Below are positions 1 to 11,750 of a stretch of DNA of 17,596 nucleotides, in pieces (within the stretch, counting starts at the first letter, position 1; each line of letters starts with the position of its first letter). The notes beneath the pieces are model-generated. The model was not told the DNA's origin and made no database searches. It was given only the letters and a program-made list of their open reading frames with translations. The position numbers and the translations under genes are program-made. Origin of the DNA: Seiridium cupressi (taxonomy: Eukaryota > Ascomycota > Sordariomycetes > Amphisphaeriales > Sporocadaceae); NCBI GenBank assembly GCA_036674765.1, contig JARVKI010000169.1, forward strand, positions 1 to 17,596, written 5' to 3'.

Positions 1-74
<74 letters not shown>
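1..74. repeat. Poly-C homopolymer, 74 nt, at window edge
   Basis: The first 74 bases are uninterrupted C, then normal mixed sequence begins. A pure C/G run this long is not expected in a fungal chromosome arm and does not resemble a CCCTAA telomere. A dark-cycle poly-G artefact of two-colour sequencing, assembled at a contig end, is the simplest reading. A real G-tract cannot be excluded from sequence alone. Confidence 0.9.
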
Positions 75-75
<1 letters not shown>

Positions 76-1720
76 AAGATCATCTCTTTATGCTAGGGAC
101 TGATCGCTAGAACTAGAGCCAAAGCTGGTCTTCTAATGGTGTTCAGCATCTCGGTGGCCAATATTCACCCTATAAACTCCCAGCAACACAGTCCCCAACT
201 TCTGGTAAAGAATTTATTCATTTCAATCGGGGCTTTGGGAATTCTCTGACGTTTTCACGGTAATTTCCTGTGCGGCGAAGTTAACGATTATCACTACACG
301 ACATGTGGGAAGAAGGCATCACGGGGATAAAGAGAAGGAATCACATAGACATACTTTTCTAGATAATAGACGACGCTTATAGACGACATCTGTAGCTTGA
401 TTGCCCCTGCGAAGTTTCTTGCACATGTTCTGTTGTGACTTTTCTTGCTGGCTCTGACTTTTGCCATACCTCCAAATGCAGTGTAAATGCGAAAACAGCT
501 CAATTATCGCTATCCGCCAATCTTAGGGTTTGAATCTAGAGCATGTCTCGTGTGATCGCTGATCGAGTAATTAAATGGATGTTTAATAGCTAAAATATGT
601 AGACATGTTTCTACAGACTAGTCCACAAAATATCAGGTGAAAATACAGTATGTAGCTTCTTTCTATTTCCAGACAAAGTGCTTCCATTCTGTCCCTCCAT
701 CCCTTATTACTTCCGGGACATGGGCCGATTACCTGCCTCACGATAAAGGACGACACATCCTGTAAAAAGAGACGATATACCCCCCCACTAAAGGGATAAC
801 CTAGATACAGGCAGGCACATCCACACCAAGGGATTAATGAAACCAGAAACAAGAGCTTGAGAGAGCCGGCACCTCCTATAGAATAAAGAGCACTCCTGAA
901 ATCCATTCTAGACCAAGCTCCATGCTGAACCGAACCGTACATCAACGATTTCTCGCCTTGTTGCAATTGCTTACGAAGTAACTAGATATTGTTCACCAGG
1001 AAAGGACCGTACAAAAGTTAACCTACGATGTCGTCTTTCTGGCGTCCTAGCTGTTTCCAATTTAAGACGAAGTACAATATTTAACATAAAAGCTCAATAG
1101 AAAGCCACAGATATCCTTCATGGCTGAGTGCTGCCCCCCCGATATATCGCCTGCCCCTGCCCTAGAGTCACTCTTGCCTTGGCTGCCCACACAAGTAAAC
1201 TGGAAAGAACAAGTTGCCTCCCACACAAGAGGTGTTAGGGCTTCCCGACGTACTCTCGATTTCAGTTTGCCTGTAAGCATTGACCGCAGCATCGCCCTCG
1301 CTCACTGTTACTGCGTGGAAGGTTCCGGTCTTTGGGGACCCGCCCCACGAGGAGATACTATTTAAGCTCCAGTTCTCTCCCACCGGTTTTTGATTTCCTT
1401 CCTTTCCCTTTCATACCTACGACTTGGTCTTCTGTGCCCTTTAGCAGCACCGAACATCACTCACTCGCCATCAGCCATCACGGCATGTCAGGTTCAATCT
1501 GGCATTAGTATTATTGACATCACCATCCCATGTTAGAGCATTGAACGGTTCAGCTTCAGCAGTCGTCATCAGTTTTGGACCTTTGTGGCTCTGGTACTAG
1601 GAGTCGTCACCGCGAAAAGCTTCCCCTCCCCGAATTTACACACCCACCTCGACCGCGAGCCCAAGGGGATTCATAAGTCTAACCTCCACGGCTTGTGGGA
1701 AAACAACGCCATACTCTAAG
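75..1720. other. Non-coding upstream region, no convincing gene
   Basis: No recognisable protein or RNA gene is seen here on either strand. The only longer frame (583-966, minus) matches no family I know and begins without an ATG. The right part is probably the promoter and 5' UTR of the gene that follows: a TATTTAA box-like element lies at 1359-1365, with pyrimidine-rich stretches (about 1375-1425) just downstream, a common arrangement around fungal transcription starts. Confidence 0.5.
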
Positions 1721-1783
1721 GTAAGCAGTCCACGTTGATACTGCAGTTTTCAAGTTCATCCTGTTGTCTAAGCCTCGCCACAG
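1721..1783 (+). other. Probable 5' UTR intron
   Basis: The donor GTAAGC follows AAG at 1718-1720 and the acceptor CCACAG ends at 1783, five bases before the ATG at 1789. A pyrimidine-rich tract with CTAAG precedes the acceptor. Length 63 nt is normal for this genome. Removing it puts the start codon directly after the splice junction; it does not alter the protein. Confidence 0.55.
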
Positions 1784-1788
1784 TCACC

Positions 1789-2544
1789 ATGGATGATTTC
1801 GACGATTTCGACGATGACTTATTCTGTCGCGCGAGTTTGCCTAAAATAGACGAATTGGAATATGACGAATATTTCTCTCGTGCTGCGGCGGTCATTAATG
1901 GGCTGAGAAAGGCGAAGAATATGTCGAATCGAGCCGCTCACATACTACAATCTCATGGACGATTTCAGGGACGAAGATCGGGTGAGAGCATCTTGCGCTC
2001 CGTGACTGAGCGCGGAAATCGAGTGGAACTTGCTCAGAATGCAGAGACAGTTGTTTCCAGCCAGACTGCCATCATCCGCTATAATGTCTCCCTTGACTTG
2101 AAGGCATTGCAAGCCAAGCTTGTAGCTCTCTGGGGAGAGGACAAAGAAGAGGCAACAAAGCCCAACGACCTCGATGGAACTTCTTCGGAGCACCCTGACG
2201 ATGAATCCGCACATGGTCAGACAACCACGTCCTCTAGTAGCACTTCTGCTAGAGATTCTACTGGGACTATATCTGGACAGTCCATCAATTCCTTCTTCGC
2301 CGAGAACTTCAACCTAGACGATTATGGTGAAACACATTGGTCTCGAAGACTTATGGCGCAGATGTTCGACCTACCCAAAAAGAGAGACTATGAGAGGGTT
2401 AAGGAGTTGCACAAACGCCAAGTTCAATCTGCTGAAGACGCTGTTGCTATTCTCGACAGAATGGAGTGCGATGCAACCGCACTCGTCAGACTCATCTCAT
2501 GGATAGAAGCGGATTGGGAGGAGGTTGTGGAGTTGACTTCTTGA
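1789..2544 (+). CDS. Hypothetical protein with acidic N-terminus
   Basis: This single-exon frame encodes 251 aa. I do not recognise the family. The start is placed at the ATG at 1789 because it sits in a strong CACCATGG context; the frame is open 18 codons further upstream, but only to a TTG and across the likely 5' UTR intron. The protein opens with an acidic Asp/Phe repeat (MDDFDDFDDD). Residues about 20-115 look like a helical globular region. A low-complexity Ser/Thr/Asp/Glu linker follows at about 116-165. A second helical charged segment (about 168-245) holds the 'KKRDYERVKELHKRQ' stretch and ends in an acidic, Trp-containing tail (W238, W243). There is no signal peptide or membrane segment, so it is probably a nuclear or cytosolic protein. 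Even codon use and the UTR intron support a real gene. Nothing links it to the catabolic genes downstream. Confidence 0.7.
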   Translation: MDDFDDFDDDLFCRASLPKIDELEYDEYFSRAAAVINGLRKAKNMSNRAAHILQSHGRFQGRRSGESILRSVTERGNRVELAQNAETVVSSQTAIIRYNVSLDLKALQAKLVALWGEDKEEATKPNDLDGTSSEHPDDESAHGQTTTSSSSTSARDSTGTISGQSINSFFAENFNLDDYGETHWSRRLMAQMFDLPKKRDYERVKELHKRQVQSAEDAVAILDRMECDATALVRLISWIEADWEEVVELTS

Positions 2545-3272
2545 ATGAGTCCCTTCTATTCAACATACTTGAGGCAAATTATGCGGAGGTTTGTTGAGGC
2601 ATGATAAGATGGTGGAAATCCTGTCATAGTGAGCCTTTTCGGCGAAGACTTTCCTCAATAAGGGGCGGTACATGTAACCACGGAAAACGGACTGCATACG
2701 AGGATGGTAATAGTGGTAGTTCTTCTGTCTTAATTTGTAATCCAGGCAAAGCATCCGATGACTGATGTGACGTGATTCCTGGTTACGCTCACCTCAATGG
2801 CTTGCGCGAACAGACTCAATCCATCCGTGAAAAGCGCCCCAGGCTTGGTGAAGTTCCCAACTAATTCTCGTATGGCTGTTCTCTACGTTTACTACTCTAC
2901 ATCGAGTACACAGAGAGCACTCTGCCATCACCGTTCACCACAATCCACAGATGCGAGCGCCACCAGGAACACATTATTCTCAGCACAGTCGAAAGTTAGG
3001 GTCGTGCTCAAGCCAAATTACAGAAAATAAATGCCCTGGGATTACTTAGTACACCCATATGAAACCGAGCAAATTCATTGCACAGAGCTTTGCTGTATAT
3101 CTGCTTCTCGCGGTCCTAAGGTGCGAACTTGAGAATCGATATCATTCTGTGTACACTTGGCTTACGGCAGAACAATCTAAGTATCTTCTTAATACTAAAA
3201 TCGCTGTACTGGTGCCATATGGCAGTGAAGCGAACGGTTGTAGAACCTTTCTGTTCTATGTGTGAGATAGTT
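2545..3272. other. Intergenic region between convergent genes
   Basis: This 728-nt stretch lies between the 3' ends of the hypothetical gene (plus) and the decarboxylase (minus). Small frames occur (for example 2797-3030 plus), but they have no recognisable domain and no fungal start context. It presumably holds both 3' UTRs. I see no repeat or RNA gene in it. Confidence 0.6.
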
Positions 3273-5673
<2,401 letters not shown>

Positions 5674-6218
5674 ATGTTTCATTACAAAGCCCAGTATCCT
5701 GCCGGGGTTGTAGTCGATCCGGAAATCGTTCGTTTCCTAGAGGAATTCTATCAGATCTCCGACACACCTGGCGCTCATAAGGACTACGTGGACCAGTTTA
5801 CTTCTGATGCAACATTCAAGCTGGCATCAAAGGCGAGTAAAGGCCACGATGGTATAAGGATACCTGAATCGACATGATGGCACAGATTCGCGCGCTAACG
5901 ACAATCTAGAGATCACAACTTTGAGGCATGGCATGTGGACTGCCGTCTCGCAGAGGAAGCATACGGTTCATAAGGTGTTCCCGTTCGGAGGAAGTCGGGA
6001 GCTTATGCTTTACGGAGATGTAGAATATGAATTGCGTGCAGGAGGCAAGGCTACCGTTGAGTGGGGAGGACGGGCGGAACTCGAGAAGTCTACGAAAGAT
6101 GGCAAGTATCGGATGAAATTCTACCAAGTTTATCTGGCGAGTAACAATCCTTTTTGGAGCCCACCGAGCGTGACTGACTCTTACAAAGGATATCACTGCC
6201 GCAAACTCAAGCAAATAA
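5674..6218 (+). CDS. SnoaL-like (NTF2-fold) small protein
   Basis: There are three exons: 5674-5851, 5910-6136 and 6189-6218, giving 144 aa. The protein resembles the fungal SnoaL-like/NTF2-fold family. Visible marks are the N-terminal FLEEFYQISDTPGAH helix (21-35), LRHGMW (64-69), VFPFGG (82-87), the LMLYGDVEYEL strand (91-101), VEWGGRAEL (109-117) and KFYQVYLD (129-136). Intron 1 (5852-5909) has donor GTATAA, branch GCTAACG and acceptor TCTAG. Intron 2 (6137-6188) is best read with a non-canonical GC donor (GCGAGT) and acceptor AAAG. This gives the ending YQVYLDITAANSSK, which looks like the short tail usual for the family. Using the nearby GT or no splice gives an unlikely longer tail ending at 6265. 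Such proteins are small isomerases, cyclases or hydrolases, or have no known activity. Its position inside the catabolic block suggests a role there, but no step can be assigned. Confidence 0.75.
5852..5909 (+). other. Intron 1 of SnoaL-like gene
   Basis: A GTATAA donor, a GCTAACG branch site and a TCTAG acceptor bound 58 nt. Splicing joins KGHDE to ITTLRHGMW in a single frame. Confidence 0.85.
6137..6188 (+). other. Probable GC-AG intron of SnoaL-like gene
   Basis: Donor CTG|GCGAGT matches the donor consensus except for C in place of T, and acceptor ACAAAG precedes GATATC. A GACTGAC branch-like sequence lies about 10 nt before the acceptor. The 52-nt size fits its neighbours. Confidence 0.6.
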
Positions 6219-6357
6219 CATTAGGTCAACACCAGGGTCAAGCAACAAACATTGAATTGTACTGAGTGAAGCATAGTCTGTCATGGCAGTTCATAATAAG
6301 GTGTGACGGTCGGTTTAGTCTCCAGATTGCGCATGCTGCCCATCCCTCAACGATACG

Positions 6358-7316
6358 CTATTTCAACTCGTTTACGAAGGATTTGATGAGCTCTCCAACC
6401 TCATCTGCTGCCTCTACGCAGTGCCAATGACCTACTCCATCCAGGACTTCCAGACGGCTTTCGGCGCCGGACCCCCAACTAAACACGCATCAGTCAACTC
6501 CTATAAGACGGGCAATTTCGATATGTACCTATTGAGAATATTCCGAGCTGCTTCTAGCGGACTCGTCTTGTCATTGGAACCAGCAATAACGAGAAGCGGG
6601 CTTTGGCTTCGGGCGTATTCCGGTTGCTGCGCCTCGGATATCGCCCTACAGAGGGAATTGTAGCCATCCGGGGTCTGAGAAAGTAGCAGCGTCCTTATGA
6701 AAGCGCGCTGGGTCTCTGTACATTTAGGACCGGTCGCAGCGGCGGGTATAGTGTCGGCCATGGCTTCTATGCCATCTAATGACTGTTAGCCTCAGCGCCA
6801 TCGACTGAAGGTGCATTCAGACCATACGCTTCTCTACCGTTGCTATCCTCGCATTGAATATGTCCGCTAAGCCTGGATTGGGATTGACCGCGCCAATCAA
6901 CACTACACCCTGAAGTGGAAGTTGCAGCGAGAGCTCCGAGGCGACAATTGCACCCATTGAGTGTCCGACAGCAATCAAGCGCTTTGGGTCTAGACTGAGC
7001 TGTCTGATGAGGTCTTTCACATCCTCAACGATTCCAGTTATTCCGCCGTATTGACCATTGTACTTCGATGAGGCGCTGCCTACTCGGCATTAGACAGTGG
7101 CTTTAATTACAAAGGGGTTTGAAACCAACCATGTGTATCAAAAGCCACACACTTATGGCCTGCCGCAACGAGCGATGGTATTATCGGGGCGTAGAACGAG
7201 TTTGATGAGCCAAGGCCATGTATGAATAGAATAGTCGAACCCGAGCTTGCCTGTTCCTGCCCTAGAGAGGCTGAGCTGTAGTAGATAGATTTGCCGCGGA
7301 CTGATAGAAACGGCAT
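6358..7316 (-). CDS. Alpha/beta hydrolase, possible 3-oxoadipate enol-lactonase role
   Basis: There are four exons: 7316-7130, 7079-6828, 6775-6529 and 6478-6358, giving 268 aa. Introns of 50, 52 and 50 nt (7080-7129, 6776-6827, 6479-6528) have donors GTTGGT, GTATGG and GTACAT. The fold and triad are clear: oxyanion motif HGLG (33-36), nucleophile elbow GHSMG with S103, acid D215 in GSNDKTSP, and a catalytic histidine in GVGHWHCVE, H246 by position. No signal peptide is seen, so it is cytosolic. The length and small-substrate type match fungal alpha/beta hydrolases of the enol-lactonase/esterase class. Between a ring-cleavage dioxygenase and a CoA-transferase, hydrolysis of 3-oxoadipate enol-lactone is an attractive but unproven role; a general carboxylesterase is the alternative. 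Its 3' end converges on the SnoaL-like gene (139 bp) and its start is divergent from the CoA-transferase. Confidence 0.88.
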
Positions 7317-7915
7317 CTTGGACTAGAATTTTCTCTTCGATTGACAGAGACTTGCTTTCTTTGAGCCCGATGGTATATTTCTCTAGAAAACTGGTTTCGA
7401 CTATCACGCCCCTTCGTAATGCTGCTGGAGGTGCTGGACAGTTTAGTTAACGCCTTCCTGGTGACTGCCCCTCTTGGACAAAAGGCCCACTTCTCACATC
7501 CAGATTTGCCGCGTATGTGATGCAATGTGACCCACGATGAGACTAAAGCCACTCGGGCTAGCAGATATGGCTCGCAGATGCCGGCAAACGGGTAGGACAC
7601 CCACCTGGTTCCATCCTCCCCTGGGGGCCGATCCGCTGCTGAGTGGACTCGGCTTGCGAGGAATAGAGCAGGAAAAACACTGCTACATTAGTTAGCGCTA
7701 CCATCGCAATGCCCGGAATAACGGGATTAGCCACGGGCTGCCGATTACGGGTTGATTCCTCGCCTTTGATTGCCTCGGCGACATCACAGTGCAACGCTTG
7801 CTATAGCAAATGAAAACGTGAACTCAGAAAGTGCCTGAGTGGACAACATTTGATTTTTATTTAGGAAGGTTTTGGTAGACCAAATTCAAAGTTCACAGCC
7901 CTGGCACCAACGGTC
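7317..7915. promoter_or_regulatory. Divergent promoter region, hydrolase / CoA-transferase
   Basis: This 599-nt stretch lies between two divergent start codons and should carry both promoters. No protein gene is recognisable in it. It includes an ATCCGC (GCGGAT) site at 7629-7634, a CCCCTGGGGG near-palindrome just upstream at about 7617-7626 that contains a CreA-type SYGGRG match (CTGGGG), and an AT-rich TTTTTATTTA about 55 bp before the CoA-transferase ATG. Confidence 0.5.
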
Positions 7916-9791
7916 ATGGGGAGCACTCAGAACCAATACAGCTCGTGTGAGGAGAGCCATCGAATCCTTGACCTCCTATGCAACTTATTCGATTCAATAG
8001 GATTACCGACAGAGGTACGGGCGATCGCGAAGAATGTCACGTTTCAAACCCAGAGGGATCAGCCTTACTTCCCAATCCCCTTTAAGGAGACTGAGACCGC
8101 GGCTGCGCTGAAGGCTGTCGAGGGCGCCGTGGCGAGTCTTCTGGCGGGCACCAGCAATGCTTCCGGGAGTGATAAGCAGATAACGGTCAATTTGGAGAAG
8201 ACAACTGCATTTCTCTTTCAGGCATACCTGGCTACAGTTGGAGGTTTGGGAAAGTTGGATAAGAATGTAAGATCGCTGCTCAAAGGTAAGTTCGAGCAAA
8301 ACGTGACAGAACATGGATCATTATCTCATATTCTTTAATATCGCACTCAAGTATCGTTATCTAAACCCCTTTCCCAGATACCGACCTATTGCAAGCCCAG
8401 TCCAATCCATACCGGCGCATGTCTGCCAATTTGTATGAGACAGCATCCTCAGGAGAGTACTATCATATCCATGGATCTCTCGAGGCCTCTACTACTCTCG
8501 GATTCCTCGGACTTGAGCCTTTCCGACCAGATTTGGAGACTCACGAGCAGATAGTAGAGGTCATCGAATCAGCTGTCAGAAAGTTCACACCTGAGCAACT
8601 CGAAGTTCTCAACGCCCAGAATCGGCAGGCTGGTGTGAAAGCCCTCAAGCACGAGCAGTTTCTCCAAACCCAGCATGTAAGAGAGCAACCCACTTTTGTC
8701 ATGTACAACTACTAACATTGTCTTCAGGGCCAAGTGAATAGCCAGATCTCACCATGGGCAATTACGAATCTTGAAGACAAGACCCCTAAATGCGGGTTGC
8801 CAGCCACTGACCCAAAACGACTCCTCTCTGGAGTGAAGGTGCTCGAACTATGCAGGATTATTGCAGGTCCCGTTGTAACGAGGATATTGGCAGAATATGG
8901 TGCCGATGTTCTTAAGATCACTAGCCCAAACCTAAGTGATGTCCCGTTCTTCCAGGTCGACGGTAATATGGGCAAGCATGCTGCTGATCTCGATTTAAAG
9001 TCGCCAGAGGGCAGAAAACACTTTGAGGAGCTCCTAGCCGATGCCGATGTTGTTGTTGACGGCTATCGGCCTCAGGCAATCGAGAAACTGGGTTACGGTG
9101 CTAAATTCCTCGCCGAGCTGGCCGCAAAACGGGGCAAAGGCTTTGTCTATGTCAACGTAAACTGCTTTGGCTACGAAGGCGAGTGGGCACACAGGCCAGG
9201 GTGGCAGCAGATTGCGGATTGCGTATGTTTCCCTCTGAGATTGCTGAGTTTGAAGCACTAACATCATAGCAGGTCAGCGGTGTCGCATGGGAGCAGGGGA
9301 AATTCATGGGCCTCAACGAACCCGTGGTACCACCTTTCCCAATTTCCGACTACGGTACCGGATGCATGGGTGCCATTACAGCGCTTGTAGGGCTCTATCA
9401 TCGTGCCACAAGAGGTGGTTCCTGGCATGGCAAGGCATCTCTCCTTCAATACGACCTGCTTTTGTTCAAAGCCGGTTTGTTACCACCCGAAGTCCAGGAA
9501 ACGTTGCGCAGCTGGTGCGGACCGGACTTCCTGAGCCTCAGACATGCCCACAGTGTCGACCAAATCTCTGGTACCGCATTGCGACGGATGAGAGAGGAGT
9601 TCCCGGGACTTACACTTGACAAGAAGTATCTGGATCGCTGGTACGCGGAAGCTTACAAGAACGATGTAGAGGCGGTTTTACCCGTGGTAGAAATAGTTGG
9701 CCTGGATATCAGTTTCCAAAGGGCGAGCAGACCGAATGGATCAGACCAACCATCTTGGAGCTTCGGCACTGATGGGGACTATAGAAAGTGA
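7916..9791 (+). CDS. Family III (CaiB/BaiF) CoA-transferase
   Basis: There are four exons: 7916-8285, 8378-8676, 8728-9222 and 9273-9791, giving 560 aa, the usual size of the two-domain fungal CaiB/BaiF proteins. Introns of 92, 51 and 50 nt have donors GTAAGT, GTAAGA and GTATGT and acceptors CCCAG, TTCAG and AGCAG. The second half opens with the hallmark run at about 259-287 (GVKVLEL, RIIAGP, TR, LAEYGADVLKI). It continues with ADVVVDGYRP (329-338) and the WxxRPGWQQIADCVSG region (376-391), where an Asp (D387) falls in the place typical of these proteins. The C-terminal RASRPNG is also typical. The enzyme moves CoA between carboxylic acids. In this block it could activate a ring-cleavage product such as 3-oxoadipate, or an aromatic acid; fungal 3-oxoadipate CoA-transferases I know of belong to a different class, so this is speculation. 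The start at 7916 has a TCATGG context. Confidence 0.88.
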
Positions 9792-10644
9792 GACACACCA
9801 TAATCAGGTAGCGCAGGTACCCGGCTCGGTGGCTCTACTATCGCAGTCGGATTCAACATGAATCATATCTTGGGATATTCATTAGCCCTCTCTTTAGTGT
9901 TGCTGTGCTTTCATAGCGTCGTCCATGGGATATGGAATAAATTGATGTAAAGGGCTATCCTCCACCGATCAGAATAGATGATACAATTACAGAAGTTCTC
10001 CAATATAGTTCCACGTCTCATAGCATACCATCCCCATTTACCCTGCGTCTTCACCCTTGAGGTCGATCCAAGTGACAAGACCAGAGTCGCACTCAGCAGT
10101 CAGTCGATCTTAGCACACGCTCACCGTTGCATCCTTGCGACCACGTTCCGTGACCCACTGTAGCTAATGCGATTGACACTTGCCCCGTCTCGGAACATGA
10201 TAGTCCACTAGTTAGTCCATTCAGTTAAATCCGTGATCCGACATAAATCGGGTCCGAACCCACCGCATGCTACCCTCGTGGGGTAAGTACTGGGCAAATG
10301 ATGCGAATCCCATGGGGCCCCAGACGGTCTTAGCTCCAAGCCAGAACCGCACAAAGCGGTTCAAGAGTCACTAAGAAACCCAATCCCGACCGGAGCGGAG
10401 ACAGCACCATGTGTTTATTCCGCCATCAGCCGAACATTGTTATCAAATCGTTTTCCAGATGTGTGTCAGCAGAGTGGATTGCCGCCCTCCGCGCGAGGGG
10501 TATGGTGGGCTGACCGAGCTCTGCGGAGTATCTATACTATGATCGCATCTGAAGACGACCTTAGACAGCATCCCAACTATCATTCATCATAGCTAATTTT
10601 ATCACTATCATCTCTATTCAGCTTACAACGTTCGCAGAGCAACC
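9792..10644 (+). promoter_or_regulatory. Upstream region of ring-cleavage dioxygenase
   Basis: This 853-nt stretch has no recognisable gene; the frame at 9978-10163 is not convincing. Its right half is rich in dyads and CGG triplets (see separate entry). GCGGAG occurs at 10395-10400 and 10523-10528 and inverted at 10487-10492. An AT-rich TATCTATACTATG at about 10529-10541 could serve as a TATA-like element, 100-115 bp before the ATG. The left part is the 3' UTR side of the CoA-transferase. Confidence 0.5.
10238..10362. promoter_or_regulatory. Cluster of four dyad elements upstream of dioxygenase
   Basis: Four symmetric elements fall within 125 bp: CCG-N8-CGG at 10238-10251, TACCC-N5-GGGTA at 10271-10285, the perfect palindrome TGGGGCCCCA at 10313-10322, and GAACCGC-N5-GCGGTTC at 10344-10362, a perfect 7-bp inverted repeat that also reads as CCG-N7-CGG. 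Everted CCG/CGG pairs are a binding format of Zn2Cys6 regulators. The palindrome followed by G also contains a CreA-type CTGGGG on the minus strand. Binding is inferred only. Confidence 0.5.
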
Positions 10645-11750
10645 ATGGGATCTCTATCAACCGGAAACCATACTCTTGGTGATGAATTCACCCAGAGTGT
10701 CATCAACGCTACGGGACCCATGACCGACCCTAGGTTGAGGGAAGTCATGTCCTCGTTCATCAAGCATATTCATGACTTCGCCAGAGAAGTCAAGCTTACG
10801 ACAGATGAGTGGATGCTTGGAGTTGATATGATCAACAAGGCAGGCCAAATGAGCAATGAAAAGAGGAATGAAGGTCAATTGCTCTGCGATGTGATCGGTC
10901 TGGAATCGTGAGCAGCCCCCTATTTTCTCCCCTACGAAAGAACTATTATCTGACCATGTCGACAGGCTTGTGGACGACATCACATATCAGGCCGCTGTGA
11001 AAAGTGCCGGCTCGGCCACGGCGTCAGCTATTTTGGGGCCGTTCTGGAGGCATAACGCGCCCACCAGGGAAAACGGAACCACCATCAGTTTCAACACCCC
11101 CAAGGACGGACAGGTCGCCTTCTTGCACGGTAAAGTAACATGCGCCGAGACTGGAAAGCCTTTGGCGAATGCGACCGTAGAAGTTTGGCAAGCATCCACG
11201 AACGGTGAGTGTTGTATTTATGCCTGTAGACAAGAACAGAACGCTGACTTTGAACGCAAGGGCTTTACGAACAACAAGACGATGCCCAGGTGGATCATAA
11301 CCTACGAGGAAAGTTCGTCACAGACTCCGAGGGCCATTTCTCGTTCTATTGCTTGAGGCCAACCCCATACCCTGTAAGCTACCTCCTAATCCAGCGAATG
11401 ACCTCTCAATTGACCATTACTTTAGGTTCCTGAAGATGGTCCCGCGGGGAAGCTGCTTCAACTACTAGATCGCCACGTCTACAGACCTGCGCACATCCAT
11501 CTTATCGTGAGTAGAAGCATGAGCCACATCGATTGGATCGTTTGCTGACATTCCCTGGCAGGCACAAGCTCAAGGTTTCAAACCGATAACAACTCAGATC
11601 TTTGACAGCAAGTCGGACTACTTGGACAATGACTCGGTGTTTGCCGTTAAGGATGGTTTGACCGTGACTTTTGAGCCACGAAAGGGTGACCCCGAGGCTG
11701 AGTGGGAGTTGAAATACGACCTCAGTTTGGTACCAGTATCCTCGAATTGA
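10645..11750 (+). CDS. Intradiol ring-cleavage dioxygenase (catechol/hydroxyquinol 1,2-type)
   Basis: There are five exons: 10645-10907, 10966-11204, 11261-11373, 11426-11506 and 11562-11750, giving 294 aa, typical of the family. Introns are 58, 56, 52 and 55 nt with donors GTGAGC, GTGAGT, GTAAGC and GTGAGT. The N-terminal helical dioxygenase_N region covers about 15-105. The catalytic beta-barrel starts near ILGPFWRHNAP (110-119). All four non-haem Fe(III) ligands are visible: Y170 (NGLYEQQ), Y204 (PTPYPVP), H228 and H230 (YRPAHIHLI). The enzyme uses O2 to open the ring of a 1,2-diol between the hydroxyls; catechol would give cis,cis-muconate and hydroxyquinol would give maleylacetate. The linked decarboxylase, whose product would be catechol, favours catechol, but residues alone do not settle it. 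There is no signal peptide, so it is probably cytosolic. The ATG has a CCATGG context. Confidence 0.92.

Noticed and set aside
583..966. 127-codon minus-strand frame with one hydrophobic segment
   Set aside because: It opens at a non-ATG codon, has no recognisable family and no supporting splice or promoter context.
6189..6265. Longer C-terminus of the SnoaL-like protein by intron read-through or the GT donor at 6141
   Set aside because: Both give tails unlike the family; the GC-AG splice gives a compact family-like end, so the stop at 6216-6218 is preferred.
9978..10163. 61-codon plus-strand frame between CoA-transferase and dioxygenase
   Set aside because: Short, no motif, and placed in the dyad-rich upstream region of the dioxygenase.
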